64,000 nt of DNA from Lineus longissimus. Taxonomy: Eukaryota; Nemertea; Pilidiophora; Heteronemertea; Lineidae. The notes beneath the pieces were generated by a model that ran no database searches, was not told the DNA's origin, and saw only the letters and a list, made by a program, of their open reading frames with translations. The stretch is from the NCBI RefSeq assembly GCF_910592395.1, contig NC_088319.1, positions 5,332,001 to 5,396,000 on the forward strand. Reading direction: 5' to 3'. Positions 42,854 through 55,124 of this stretch are shown one piece after another (positions within the stretch are counted from its first letter, which is position 1; each line of letters starts with the position of its first letter). The translations under genes were made by a program, and so were the position numbers.

Positions 42854-42880
42854 TTAACTCTTTCAGCCCTAGGCCCTTAA
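42854..42880. mobile_element. Possible piggyBac-type terminus
   Basis: TTAA followed by CTCTTTCAGCCCTAGGCC lies 0.4 kb beyond the 3' end of the piggyBac transposase and resembles piggyBac ends (TTAA then a C/T-rich start). No matching opposite terminus was found near 44900-45400. Confidence 0.35.
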
Positions 42881-43255
42881 ATCGCGACATGATCTGAAAA
42901 CCTAGGCGTTTTTTGCAAAATTCGCCAATTTAGAAAAATTTGTTGAAAAAAACTACTTGCCCTATGTGAGAAAGATTGGTATCCCTGTAAAGGTCTCTCT
43001 CTCAGCAACAGAATGCAGGGTTCAATTTCAGTGAAGCATCATCTTGTGATTTTAGGTAATCCACAAACTGAATAGTGAATTTTGTCCAAAAACGATATTC
43101 CGAAAAACTGGCGGAAACGTATTTACAATTATAATAATTCCAAAATGTAGTCAAATGTATTCCTGAATCACTGGGACTGTTTGTAAGAGGTATATAAGTC
43201 ATCAGAATAAAATGTTTTCCACTTACAACAGTGTTTGTAGTCTTTTTACTGATAA

Positions 43256-44880
43256 TTACTGATTGTAGACTCTTTTGGTGTGGAAGAGCTCAAAACACGT
43301 GGTCGGACACAGAGGCACACCACACTTATGACACCAAAACAATGTATCTTTTCTCTTCCTATCTGTTTTTGGAGTGTTTGTCATCTTTCTCTCATAAGCA
43401 GCCTTATCACTGCACACTTTACAAGCCCTTTGGGGCTTGTTCTTTTTTTCTGTTGGAGGTAGATAGGATGGGAAGTGGCGTGCGGTCAAGCGGTTCGCTG
43501 GGTCCGGCTCATCATCAGAACCCTCAGAATCGACATCAGCCTCATGCATATTACTGGCAAGATCAATAATGAAGTCCTTCAGACACATGGATTTGACATT
43601 TCTGGCTTTGAGTTCCTTCTGGTATACCTTGTGAGCATTGACTACTGTCAAGTAAAATAGATGGAAGAATAGTTTCTTCCACCACTTCATCGTCTTGTGT
43701 TCGAAGGCGTAGTAGAACATCATCTGATCAATTTTGTCAACTCCAGCCATATGATCATTGTAGTCCTGAACAACTACTGGTTTATCCTTGTCCTTTCTGC
43801 CCCCTCTAGCCCTGACTCTGACATTCATCATAGCAGAAGCATGCTGATTGGACAGCATCAAAACATCTTTTCTATCCTTCCACTTCAGTGCCAATAGTTT
43901 CCCTCGGCGGTAAGCTTTCACTTCACCCTTCTGTTTCAGTTTTGGTTTTATCTCAATAGGTAGTCCTTTCCTATTATTATTGCAAGTACCAGTGACTGAT
44001 GTTCCTCTAGCAGTGAGTTCATCATATAGCTTTGGTGATGAATAATACCTGTCCATGTATAACTTGCGACCAATGTCGAGAGAGCGATTCATGATACGCA
44101 TGACTGTGTGAAATGTTTTGTCCTGGGTCACATCATTCTCAGACCCTGTAAATATTTCGAACTCAAAGCAGTAACCAGAGCTTGCCTCACACAATTCATA
44201 GAGTTTGATACCCCATTTGTGGGGTTTGTCCTTATTGTAGACATGAAATTTGACTCTTCCTTTGAAGGCACATGTACCTTCATCAAAACTGATGTGTTGC
44301 TCCGGATATACAGCACGTCGAAACTTTTCCTTCAACAGGTCAACCATGAAGCATACTTTGTACAGGGGGTCATGCCCATCCTCACCACGGGGGATATAGT
44401 TAGTGTTGTCCATCAAGTGAAGCATTGAAAGAATTCCCATGAACCGATCTCGTCCCATCAGTTTACGAGCAAATGTTGACTTCAAGACACTACCCCCGGA
44501 CCAATAATCTCGCAGTGCTGGTTTCTGGACCATCCCCATGTGTAAAATAATTGCAAAGAATCTCTTTAGTTCATCTAATGTAACAGTCTTCCAAGAGTTC
44601 ACCACTCCAGTTGGAGAATGCACCCCAGGCCCACGTTTCCTGCTCCGGGCATAAAGGTTGGTTTGTTCTTTGAGCTGAACCCAAAATGCATGCGGCAAAA
44701 TTTGTCTAGGACATCCCGCGCAGACACATCATCATCAAAGTCAAGCCTGACCTTAGGATCTGGTCCAGTAAAATCAGGAATGTCTGGTAACTCTCCTGGG
44801 TCACCACCCCAAGCTCCAGCAGGGCTAGGTTGCCTACGCCTTCGACTAGGAATACGCAGTAGAGCACAATGTCATGAAAA
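43256..44880 (-). pseudogene. piggyBac transposase (PGBD4-like)
   Basis: The main frame 44698-43256 (480 codons) has the dimerisation region (ELKRFFAIILHMGMV, FMGILSMLHLMDN), the catalytic aspartates in HISFDEGTCAFKGR, KLYMDRYYSSPKLYDEL and NDHMAGVDKIDQMM, and the C-terminal Cys-rich zinc module (CKVCSDKAAYE ... FWCHKCGVPLC). The usual N-terminus (GDPGELPDIPDFTGPDPK) is readable upstream at 44880-44705 but in another frame, so a single-base deletion at about 44698 separates it; the frame opens there on TTG, not ATG. The nuclease core is otherwise complete. piggyBac transposases cut at TTAA and excise precisely. Confidence 0.92.
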
Positions 44881-45366
44881 ACGACCCTTTGTATTGTAAA
44901 TTCCAATCTCCTGCAGGACAGGTCAATTTCTCTCAATAAGATTAATTTTGTTGACTCCTGTAATCTCTACCTTATTAAAAAAAAAAGACAGTGGTGTTAG
45001 TCCCAAACTGGTAATTTCTATTTATTTTGACCTCTGTTTCAGGATACCTCTCAATTACAGACAGCATTTTGTATCCTTGTGCTGTACAACCCAGCCTGGA
45101 CATACCACAGTTGTCCATGGAGAAGTCTCATCCTCTCTGACACTTCTTTTCTGTAAAGCTAATGATACAACATACTGAACTAGGGATATCTTCCGTTGCC
45201 TCCTGTAATATTTACATACCATGGCTGATTAGTTCAATCATATTTCATCCAGCTGGCAGCTCTGCATTGGAAATTTTAGTGGTATATCGTGTTCTCTTGA
45301 CCTTCAAACAGTAGTATAAAGCCGATATTTACTAATTTATACCCTCAGTCCTATGTTATTAGGTCA
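44881..45366. other. No supported gene
   Basis: Spacer between piggyBac and the repeat fragment; short ORFs only. Confidence 0.4.
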
Positions 45367-45402
45367 TCCAGCTGAGCGCCAGGCCTTTGGGCCTCTTGTT
45401 TT
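45367..45402. repeat. Hairpin-ended repeat, family 2, 3' end only
   Basis: CCAGCTGAGCGCCAGGCCTTTGGGCCTCTTG matches the 3' end of the full copy at 50631-52311, including the AGGCC/GGCCT hairpin and CTTG tail. It abuts, and appears to truncate, the gene at 45403-46619. Confidence 0.7.
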
Positions 45403-46619
45403 TGTTAGGCCTAAACAACGGACCTTGTCCAAGAGAGGGGTCCTCACGAAAGCATATATCATGTCATCAACTGCGAATCCACGTCGGATTAACAATTCGT
45501 CAGTCAGTGTTGGGCGTTCTAGATCCAAAAATGCATTACCAGCTTCGATTCTGGAATCTGGTAGTTCATCCAGTGGCAACGTTGCTGGTGATCCCAGCGG
45601 GGCTTGGCATGGTAGTCTTTGCTGTTCTGGGTCCAAAGATACATTACCAGCTTCTGTTCTCAAATCTGGTTGTTGATCCAGAGGTGGTGCTCCTAGGGCA
45701 GCTGGGCATGTGTTTTGAACACGACTCCTTCTTTCCAATGGGATATCTGGCAACGTAGAATATTCCTTTGGGACTTGATTCTCCGTTCCCAGGGCAGCAG
45801 GGCTGGCATTTTCCACTGGGCTGCTTGTCACTAACGGAATGTATGGTAACGTGACAGAAAATGTCAACATCCCCGCTAAGTGCGCCAAACTGAATTTCTG
45901 CATCAGACCAATCTACATGAATAGGTGTTGTCTTGGTTGTGTTGTCAATGCTGATAATTGGAATCTGCGAGATCGGAATCTGAAATATTGGTGCAGCAAC
46001 AGGGGGACTAACTGTATCGATGATCTCCGGCGTGCTTTCCTGGGTTTCCTTTTTCGTTGTGACGATGTAGAATCGTAGCATCGCCATTAGCGTCCTCTCA
46101 TACAGGTTATCTACGGTATCCGTTGATTCCAACGTATTTTCTTTGAAGTCCATAACACTGAAGTCGAAATCATCGGCCCGACCAATTGGCGATACACCGT
46201 CGGGAAAGAACAGCATTTTTTCCGACGGCTATCAAATCATGTACATTTAATGCTTTCTCGACTTTCGTCTTCCTGGTACCACCTCCGTTCCGTTTACGCA
46301 TCTGCTTTCGTACGCCAGTGTCATCGCGGTGAATCCACCCCATCTCAATCAGACGCATTTTTTTCTTTGCGTTCGTATTGCTGAATTTATGAGTAGAGCT
46401 AAGCTTTGCTTTGACACTAGGTTTGGCGAGATCTTCATCGTTGTCGCTCTCACCATTCTCTCGAGACCTTTTTAATTTCAACTTCGCGCGAAGCCGCCCT
46501 AACAAGTGATCGTTTTTCTTATCTTTTTCGTTCTTTGCCAGTAAGCACGAGCAAAAGTTTGTCACCGCCAACCGATCGCCATAGAACGGAAAATAATCCT
46601 TGAGTCGTTCGTCTGTCAT
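45403..46619 (-). pseudogene. N-terminal part of a HECT/G2E3-like gene
   Basis: From ATG at 46619 (MTDERLKDYFPFYGD) the frame runs through a basic region to MGWIHRDDTGVRKQMRKRNG, GGTRKTKVEKALNVHDLIAV and, after a 1-bp shift in an A6 run at about 46214-46219, MLFFPDGVSPIGRADDFDFS. The GWxH / GGGTRK / LFFPDGxSxxG series is, as I recall, shared by multicopy invertebrate proteins ending in a HECT-like ubiquitin ligase domain (G2E3-like). Further on there are imperfect repeats (LGTENQVP, SRVQNTCPAALG) and TDELLIRRGFAVDDMIYAF, after which a repeat end at 45403 interrupts it. The ligase domain itself is not in the window. The start codon lies 4 bp from the MITE at 46627. Confidence 0.5.
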
Positions 46620-46626
46620 CGCTTAA

Positions 46627-47202
46627 GCTGTGTTCACACTAGCGTTTTAATACGAATTGAATACGAATTAAAACCTGAATTCGTATTAACTGTTCAGACT
46701 GAAATCGTTTTGGAATGATGCCAAATCGGTTTATCGAAAACGGTTCCAGCACCGTATTGAATTCGCATCAGAATTCGGATCGCCCGATACGCATTCGGTG
46801 TGAACAACTCAATGCGCATTAACAAGGCTGCCCTCCTGTGCGCATGCGCATTATGTTATTTCCGTTCTAGCACATGGAGAACGCATGATCTGTCATTTCG
46901 TTGTCAATAGTGCATGTAGTGTCAGATTTCTTCCGTTTGTCAGCTTTGCCGGCGTTGCTGTTCCTCATCTTGTTGGACATGTTGGACATCCATCTCCATG
47001 TTGCTGTTGTAGTAGCGACATTTGCGCCTCCTGATCAGGAGAGTCGATTCGTTCTCCTAATGGCCAATAGGCGGCGATACCGGTTAATGCGCATTGGCAT
47101 GTTGTGTGTGAACACCCCAATTAATGCGAATTAACATTGATTCGTATTCCGGGGCACGTATTCCGGAATGCGCATTCAATACGTATTCAGTGTGAACGCA
47201 GC
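46627..47202. mobile_element. MITE, 576 bp, immediately upstream of the gene at 46619
   Basis: Ends GCTGTGTTCACACTAGCG / (reversed) GCTGCGTTCACACTGAAT with TTAA on both sides (46623-46626, 47203-47206), so either a piggyBac-type TTAA or Harbinger-type TAA/TTA target. Subterminal regions repeat GTATTGAATACGAATT-like words. No coding capacity. Confidence 0.75.
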
Positions 47203-47830
47203 TTAATAGGATGTTGTGGTCAATCTGAAATGACAAAAGGATAAACTACTATTAATGAAAAATCACGTAACGTTTAATTGTGGTTGTATTGGCTTATTGT
47301 GTATTTGGACACGTATGTGTGGATTGTAGGCTCTTAAAAGGCAGTGTCTGTCGGGAAACCTTGTCCAATTTTTATGCTATAAGAAAAAAATACAAGTATA
47401 GGTCATTTCATAGTTTTCTCGGACAATAAAATTCTATACAATTTAATTTGAGCGTGTATGATGGGGTTGCTTTTTCATGTACGCTTGGTCGTTTACTGAC
47501 TGGATACATGGGGGTTGCAGGGTCCTCAATTCGTGACCCGTCCTACTAAGAGCTTAGGTGCCTTTTAATAATAATAATAAACTTTCACAATGACCTTGAC
47601 CTCTGACCTTGAAATGGATTAGTCTATTGAATGTCCCACCTGAACAAACATACATAATACTTGATTTCATGTTTCTATATAATCTCTCGCACAAGTTTGG
47701 ATTTTTGAGATTATCAAATTTGATATATCAATATCACCTTGAACCGCTCATCTGATAGTGAAAGTGATGAGCTCATTTGATTCCCAGGGTATGAAAACCC
47801 TATAGAAGAACTTACTCATTACCACTGCTG

Positions 47831-48254
47831 TAACGTCTCAGGACCCACTTCGGCACAGGACCCAGTTCGGCACAACAGTAGTTTTTTTTACGTTAATTAA
47901 AGAAAGAGCGCGCGGCCCCTGATGTCATGGCACTGATAACTAGGCCTACATAGCAACCATTTGTATATAGGATGCACTAATAGAATTATGATTGAATACC
48001 CATAAAAGGGACGATGTGAATCTGGCGTGCCGAACTCGGTACTGTCCCTGATCGGTGTCAAGGCCAAATTAATCCATCTTCGGAGACTCACAAATTACGT
48101 ATAAAACCTGTTAATAGGTATTTTTATGTGATATATTTATAGATCACTGCCTCTTCTATTGACAAGCCAAAAATATGCCAATAATTTCAAGGCGAAGTCT
48201 AAATTTATTCGGAAAATGCCGTTTTCTTGTGCCGAACTGGGTCCTGAGACGTTA
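47831..48254. mobile_element. MITE, 424 bp
   Basis: TAACGTCTCAGGACCCA at the left and its reverse complement at the right; a GTTCGGCACA word follows inside each end (duplicated at the left). No ORF longer than chance, no clear target duplication. Confidence 0.7.
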
Positions 48255-48274
48255 CGCGATAAAGGAGCCGAGTA

Positions 48275-48460
48275 AGGGACAGTCCGTGAAGTATTTTCTT
48301 GTGTTAAAGACAGAGTTGCAGGCTGTTGAGGAATATCCTATTTTAAAGGGGCAGACTCCTGTTTTAAAGCTAATTTCTGTTGTTGGAATAAAACTATTAA
48401 AGGGACAGTCCATGAAGTATTTTCTTGTGTTAAAGACAGAGTTTAATACAGGCTGTTATT
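48275..48460. repeat. Direct repeat, about 60 bp, two copies 121 bp apart
   Basis: AAGTATTTTCTTGTGTTAAA with flanking GGGACAGTCC and AGACAGAGTT appears at about 48280 and 48400. A nearby minisatellite-like pair; no gene. Confidence 0.7.
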
Positions 48461-48547
48461 TTTATCTTGTGAAGCATCTGTCAAGCACGAACCCACATTC
48501 ACTCTTTGTCATGTCTCGCACTCTTTGAAGACTTATAAAAACTGTCT

Positions 48548-49474
48548 TTAGCTCACCTTTTAGCAGAGGTGAGCTTATCCCATACCAGGGGGAAATATGC
48601 AAATATCTCCCTTAATAGTAGTCGGGAAATTTTGAAAAAAATATGGTAGGTACTTCTAGCAAAGGTGCATCATATATCCTCCGGGTTTTTGATTTGACCT
48701 CCTTTTCAAGGTCACAGAGGTCAAATGGTGTAAATTGGCCGTTAGGATGTAACGATGGCACGTTTCTAAACTGCAATGACTATTGATACCAAATTTGGTA
48801 CACATTTACCCCTTAGTCAGGTGATCTCAGGGACTGAAGTTTGGTCCAATATGATTCACCACTTGACCACCAGGGGGCAAAATCCCTAAACCTTAAAAAT
48901 GTGGTTATTCCTTAACCTCTTGCCCGATTGCCACCAATTTGATATCATGGGTACATCTAACCAATATACAGTATATGTCACACGGGTTTTTAATTTGACC
49001 TTCTTGTCAAGGTCACAGAGGTCAAATGGTGTAAATTCGCCGTCAGGCCGTAACTATGGCACGTTTCTTAACTGCAATGACTATTGATCACAAATTAAGT
49101 ACACATGTACCCCTTGGTCAGGTGATCTCAGGTACCGAAGTTTGGTGCGATCTGATTTGCCGTTTGGCCTCCAGGGAGGGGGCCAAATCCTAAATTCTTC
49201 AAAATGCCATTATTCCTAGTAATGACTTGCCCGATTGGCACCAATTTTATATCATAGGTACATCTAATTCTAACAACCATTCAATGTGTCACCCGGGTCT
49301 TCTTTGATTTGACCTACTTTTCAAGGTCACAGAGGTCGAATGTACTGTAAATTGGCCATTTTGGGGAAATTGTAATTGCTTGGACCTACATCAAACATAA
49401 CACTACATGACACAATACCATGCTCTTTATCCATCTTTCCTCCACATGAGGTGAGCACAATGGCCCTGGCCATT
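48548..49474. repeat. Hairpin-ended repeat, family 1, copy 2 (internal deletion)
   Basis: Same start and terminal hairpin as the copy at 24199. The CGTCGT block and about 150 bp after it are missing (join at about 48585). The remaining body is almost identical to copy 1, so spread was recent. Confidence 0.9.
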
Positions 49475-50370
49475 TCATTTACAGAAAGGCCTAGGGTATT
49501 GTATGGAGTTTTCAGTAAAAGCATTTGCTAGTCTTCATTCATATCACCCATTGACTGGGTGTGTGATTTGTACATTTAATGATCTAAAAATACAATTATT
49601 TTATACAACTTTGCAATTTACCTCCTCTTATGTATACATGTATGATATAAGACATTTCTGAAGAATGGATGAATGGATTCTGGGCAGCTTGACTGCTTGA
49701 TATCTGCCCAGAAAGAGTCATGTCATGATGTGGATTGAAAATAATGTAGTATTTTTGATGCTTACCATGACTGGAATCGTCCTTGATTGGTCTCACTGAG
49801 TAACCACCTTTCTTGGATTTGATGAAGGTTACTGACCATCTTAGTTTCCTGTCCTCAGTCGTTGCCTGCTCCCTGTCACCATTTTCATTATAATGTAGCG
49901 CTGACAGGAGAAGCCTAAAAAGTAAAATATAAAAAGCTCTCAGATACTTGTGCATGTATGTCATTCAAGGCTCATCGGCGCGTGCAGTTCACAACTGATA
50001 AATTGACTTGATTGATAGATTTTTGGAACATCACTCAGCTGTGCCTGGTTCTGTCTTATTTCAAGTACACGTACACACCTCACTGACAAATTTCTAAAGT
50101 TGGTAATTTCATGAAGACTTTGAGTAGATTTCACTACTCCAGGACTTCATGTACATTTGTACTGCGGCCTTCTATCAAACTTGGAATTTACCTGCATAGC
50201 ATCCCTTTGAAGCTGAATGCTGTCATTTTGGGGGCAAAATGGAGGATTAGACTGCGATATGCCTCAATGCTTGACGTCTGTTCGCCAGGAGACATTTTCT
50301 TCACAGCTGGTTTGAAGTAGGCATTGTCAATGATGTTGCCAGCTTTCACTGATGCTGCCGATCCAGACAT
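49475..50370 (-). pseudogene. C-terminal fragment of a transposase related to that at 26124-18845
   Basis: Two exons: about 50370-50193 (AGNIIDNAYFKPAVKKM, IEAYRSLILHFAPKMTAFSF, donor GCAG/GTAAAT) and 49920-49767 (LLLSALHYNENGDREQATT, WSVTFIKSKKGGYSVRPIK, donor near 49766). The join CR|LLLSALHY is in phase. The HFAPK-x-FSFxGM ... ALHYNENxxREQATT series aligns with LQFHDKTIVFEKSA ... AVLDWNEQQDREVTS of the 23184-24196 segment, so both come from one broad transposase group. No catalytic aspartates are included. It is flanked by the two hairpin-repeat families on either side. Confidence 0.6.
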
Positions 50371-50630
50371 TTGAAAATGTGTATAGGTCACACATATAAT
50401 TTGATGTTCATTTTATCACCAGAAGACAGACCATTTTATCCGAGAGTTTTGTTTTGAAACATCTCTCCAAAAACTTTGTGCATGTCGGGATGCATGTACA
50501 CTCAAGTCGATACCCGAAGGTCTGTGATATCAATTCGAGAAATACTCACCTTGTTCAAGCCACTTCTTGCCCTTCTGCCGCCCAACTAATCGACCATGGC
50601 CGCACTTCGGATATACCCCTCCATGTCCTT

Positions 50631-52311
50631 TTTAGCTCAGCTGACTAAGTCAGCCGAGCTTGTCAAATAAGTTGTTCAGTGGCGTCCGTCTGTCCATCCA
50701 TCCATCCATCCGTCCGTTAAACCCATGGTGCACATTTTGTAACCGTAAGACCTAGAGACTTCAATTTTGCATTTCTGGATACTTCTGGTCAAACTCTACT
50801 TTCAAAACAAAATTTGTCGCCATTCGACCTACTTCCTGCGAGCGAGAGTGCATGAAGGAAACTGGCCTATATCGGCCTAGGAGTAGCAGAATTAGTCGAA
50901 ATATGCTCTAATATTAAGATAAAATTCTTGAAAATCTATTTTATTGAGAAAAAGTTCAAAATTTTAACAGGAGAGGGCGCTACCTGCCTTTTAATTATTT
51001 CTGCCGATTCAAATTCCCGCCCGATGACGTCAGCCATCAATGAAGTCTCCTATTTGCCAGTTCTCAAAACATGGCAGCTACACAACAAAAGCAGTAGCGC
51101 CAGGAATAAATCACTGTTCACTTCAGCTTCGTAATCGATTGTACCCCCACTTTATTGTGTTTTGTGTGGTGTTCCTATTCAATCAACGTTGTAAGGCCTT
51201 ATTATGTTGGTTTTAATTGAGAAGGTGCATTATAAGCGGCGTACGAAATACCGAAGCGGAGACAAAATGGCGGCATGTTGTTTAAGCTATGTGCAATAAT
51301 CTTGGAGCTCAATGACACTCAAGTACCCAATTTTCTGCTTAAAAAGTAGTCTGGTAGGCGATATTATCACTAGTTCGTTTCAGTGGTAGTCATAAGGTCT
51401 TTAGGGACTAAATTCAGAAATTAGTTCTTGAATATTTGGCTACATTTCTGTGAAAACGATATCGGAAGTGCATGCTCTGTTCGCGATGACATCGCCGATG
51501 TATTTTGAAGTGGAGAATTCCCACAGTATGTGCAGTGAATCGGCATGATTCTGTTCGCCTATTATGTTTTAGTTCTACGATTCTTTCATGAGTAAAAAGT
51601 AGCCATTCTAAGCAATACAATAATGTCACTCCCATAAAAATTGATTGGAAATTGAGGGAGCTACGGCATTCTCTTCGGCAATTGGTAGCGCTGAAAAAAT
51701 ACATTGCATACTGTACAATACCAAATGGCACATTTTAAAAAGCGCTCATTGGACAACGTAGGGAATCACCAGAAATGACGTCATCGCTGGTCTAAATAGG
51801 AAACTACGGTGGCGCAGTAGAGCACAAGAAAAGGTTTAGCATTAACTTCGTCATGCAAGCTTCAGCAACAAAACGATTTCTCATGAATGATTTATTTGAT
51901 CATCATCAGCTTGTTTCCCCTGATAGATAAAAAAATGATTTACAATTTCCATCAAAGTTTTCTATTTTGTGTATAGTCACATGTTATTTAACTGGCAAGG
52001 AGCCAAGCAGTTTTGAATATTCGCGGGAAAATACTTCGTACTTGTAAACGAGGCTAAATGGGTATCCTCATTCATGGCATAAACTTCATGTTTCGGTAAA
52101 TATTTTCATACGATGATTTCACCCGAATTATGGTCAGGATTGAGGAATGAACAGTGGCATAATTATGTCAACCAAAAACATTGGTACCGTAGTGAACGCA
52201 AAAGGATATCAAATACCATGGAGCATGCCATTTTCATGCATAATGAACTAAACACCGGGAAGATATTAATGATATTAACTCAGCTGAGCACCAGGCCCTT
52301 GGGCCTCTTGT
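50631..52311. repeat. Hairpin-ended repeat, family 2, full copy (about 1.7 kb)
   Basis: Starts TTTAGCTCAGCTGACTAAGTCAGCCGAGC (hairpin), continues with GGCGTCCGTCTGTCC and CCATCCATCC, and ends CTCAGCTGAGCACCAGGCCCTTGGGCCTCTTG. The layout equals family 1 (AGCTCA start, CGTCCGTC block, inverted GAGC near the 3' end, terminal hairpin) with a different body. No protein-coding sequence. Confidence 0.8.
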
Positions 52312-53783
52312 TGCATTACCCACTCAAAAAATGAACTTTTAGGTAGAGTCATAAAAATGAATTTATCTGAAAGCTGTTGGGACAACAATCTCAGAACTTC
52401 TTAAATTTTTCAGATTGACCAATTATAAGTCGAGATATCGCAATTTTTGTTTTCGGTATTTACCCTTATTTTCTAATTGATCAACTGTAAAACAATGAAG
52501 GGATTTCACGCCATTTTACGCCATTGAAAATGATATTATAGACCTAAAATACCTGTCTTGGAGCATTGCTGTAGTATCCAAATACTATGACAAACATTCC
52601 AGACATTTGGTACCCGGGGTAAAAATTGTATGCTCGATCCATTCCTGTCATCAAAAATGGCGTACAGAGTACGAAATGCACCATCTGGCGGCCATCTTGG
52701 AAGAGTAACAGTAAGGATCGCTTAGTAAAAGTGCCTCGACCAGGTCAAAACAACAAATTTGACATTAGACCAATATTTTAGGGCAAAGGACTCTGAAAAT
52801 ACCAGATGAAATTGAAATACAAACAATTAAATGCAAAACCAGGGTCACCTTTAATAATAAAGAGGCCATCTTGAAATCCAAAATGGCCGCCACCAAGCAA
52901 GACGACGGGTAATTTTCTAGATTCGAACCATGCTGTGTAACATGTCTACGGAAAGGTCTCAGTGAGAAGATTCCAAATATTGCCTTGATTCAGTCATTAG
53001 CATACATTCCAGGGAGAAATCAACATAAATCAATTTCCACATTTGCCTTAGACAAGTTTAAAAGACGTTTTGGTCCGTGAATTGTGCTACTGAGTTCCGT
53101 CACTCCCAAATATTGACTGGGGCGTCTCTCTCAGTTCGTAACTACAAACAGCACACAATTACAATATACTTAGTATGTCAATTATCATGCAAATCCTTAA
53201 AAATTTCAGTCTATATCACAATCAGGAAGAAGATCAAAGCAGTGAGAAAGTTCAATCCATGTATCGTCAGTACAGCATAAGTCTTTACTCCAGCCTCGGT
53301 CCAGTCCCAGCAGGTGACCATGTCTTCGTTACAATAGTACATAAGACAAGAGAAATTCTTGAATAATTTCTTTTTGCTACCAACAGTACAAATGTATCAA
53401 AAGAATCTTGTACCATATATATTGTGGTGAAGGAACAGTGTATATTCTGCGGTATATCACACGCCGGCGCCTCAAAGCTCGACCAACTGGGTCAATTCTT
53501 GTTAGGCTTTCTCTTATTCTTGATCTCTGGACTCGAATACCTGAAAAAGAACCAATTTTAAAAGCATTGGACAACATTGGGCTAAGACAACACAACACAT
53601 TGCTTGTAAAACCAAAAAATAAAATTATTCAAAAAATTAAGGAGGGGCCAATCATTGCCATATTAATGGAAATGGGAAAACAATATGCCTAGTAACTCAA
53701 CTGGGTTGCTACCTCGAATGGTTTTTTGGCCTAAAACCCATTGGTTTCTCAAGGGTGGAGGGGGAACTGAAATATATCCATAT
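52312..53783. other. No recognised gene
   Basis: A plus-strand ORF at 53408-53692 (94 codons, containing LDNIGLRQHNTLL) and overlapping ORFs at 53077-53366 are open but show no family motif. Elsewhere AT-rich sequence with no identified repeat. Confidence 0.35.
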
Positions 53784-53836
53784 TTAGCTCACCTCTTAGC
53801 AGAGGTGAGCTTATCCCATACCGTGGCGTCCGTCGT

Positions 53837-53871
<35 letters not shown>

Positions 53872-54924
53872 CGTCGTCGTCCGTCGTCCGTTAGCAGGGC
53901 ACGTTTCGTAACTGTTAGAGCTATTGGGTTGAAACTTGGTACACATGTACCCTTATGTAATGACACCTTGGAAACCAAGTTTCGGTCCGATTCGTTTCAT
54001 GGTTTGGCCACCAGGGGGCCAAACGTTAAAAGTGAAAATATGCAATATCTCCCTTAATAGTAGTCGGGTAATTTAAAAAAAAATATGGTAGGTACTTCTA
54101 GCAAAGGTGCATCATATATCCTCCGGGTTTTTGATTTGACCTCCTTTTCAAGGTCACAGAGGTCAAATGGTGTAAATTGGCCGTTAGGATGTAACGATGG
54201 CACGTTTCTAAACTGCAATGACTATTGATACCAAATTTGGTACACATTTACCCCTTAGTCAGGTGATCTCAGGGACCGAAGTTTGGTCCAATATGATTCA
54301 CCACTTGACCACCAGGGGGCAAAATCCAAAAACCTTAAAAATGTGATTTTTCCTTAACTTCTTGCCCGATTGCCACCAATTTGATATCATGGGTACATCT
54401 AACCACCATACAGTATATGTCACACAGGTTTTTAATTTGACCTTCTTGTCAAGGTCACAGACATGACAGAGGTCAAATGGCGTAAATTCGCCGTCAGGCC
54501 GTAACTATAGCACGTTTCTTAACTGCAATGACTATTGATCACAAATTAAGTACACATGTATCCCTTGGTCAGGTGATCTCAGGTACTGAAGTTTGGTGCG
54601 ATCTGATTTGCCGTTTGGCCTCCAGGGAGGGGGCCAAATCCTAAATTCTTCAAAATGCCATTATTCCTAGTAATGACTTGCCCGATTGGCACCAATTTTA
54701 TATCATAGGTACATCTAATTCTAACAACCGTTCAATGTGTCACCCGGGTCTTCTTTGATTTGACCTACTTTTCAAGGTCACAGAGGTCGAATGTACTGTG
54801 AATTGGCCATTTTGGGGAAATTGTAATTGCTTGGACCTACATCAAACCTAACACTACATGACACAATACCATGCTCTTTATCCATCTTTCCTCCACATGA
54901 GGTGAGCACAATGGCCCTGGCCAT
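53784..54924. repeat. Hairpin-ended repeat, family 1, copy 3 (full length)
   Basis: Same ends as the copy at 24199; the CGTCGT block is expanded to about 60 bp (53826-53890), the most variable part of the family. A short local duplication (CACAGACATGACAGAGG) is at about 54456. Confidence 0.92.
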
Positions 54925-55124
54925 TTTTTTAGTTTTTTTATTGAAGTGTTACTATATCAATTCCTCAGCAAAATACTCTCTTGTGTAAGAGGTCAGTGGT
55001 CTGGCCATCCGATGCAATAATAACAAGGCAAAGCGTAGGACATATTTACTACGACCTAATTTTAAGTGTATATAAAGGGATTTACATCATTTTGAAGGAA
55101 AAACATTGCTGCCACGCATTTACC

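Noticed and set aside
42854-45366. Complete piggyBac element with two TTAA ends
   Set aside because: Only one candidate end was found; the opposite terminus is not visible, so boundaries are not claimed.
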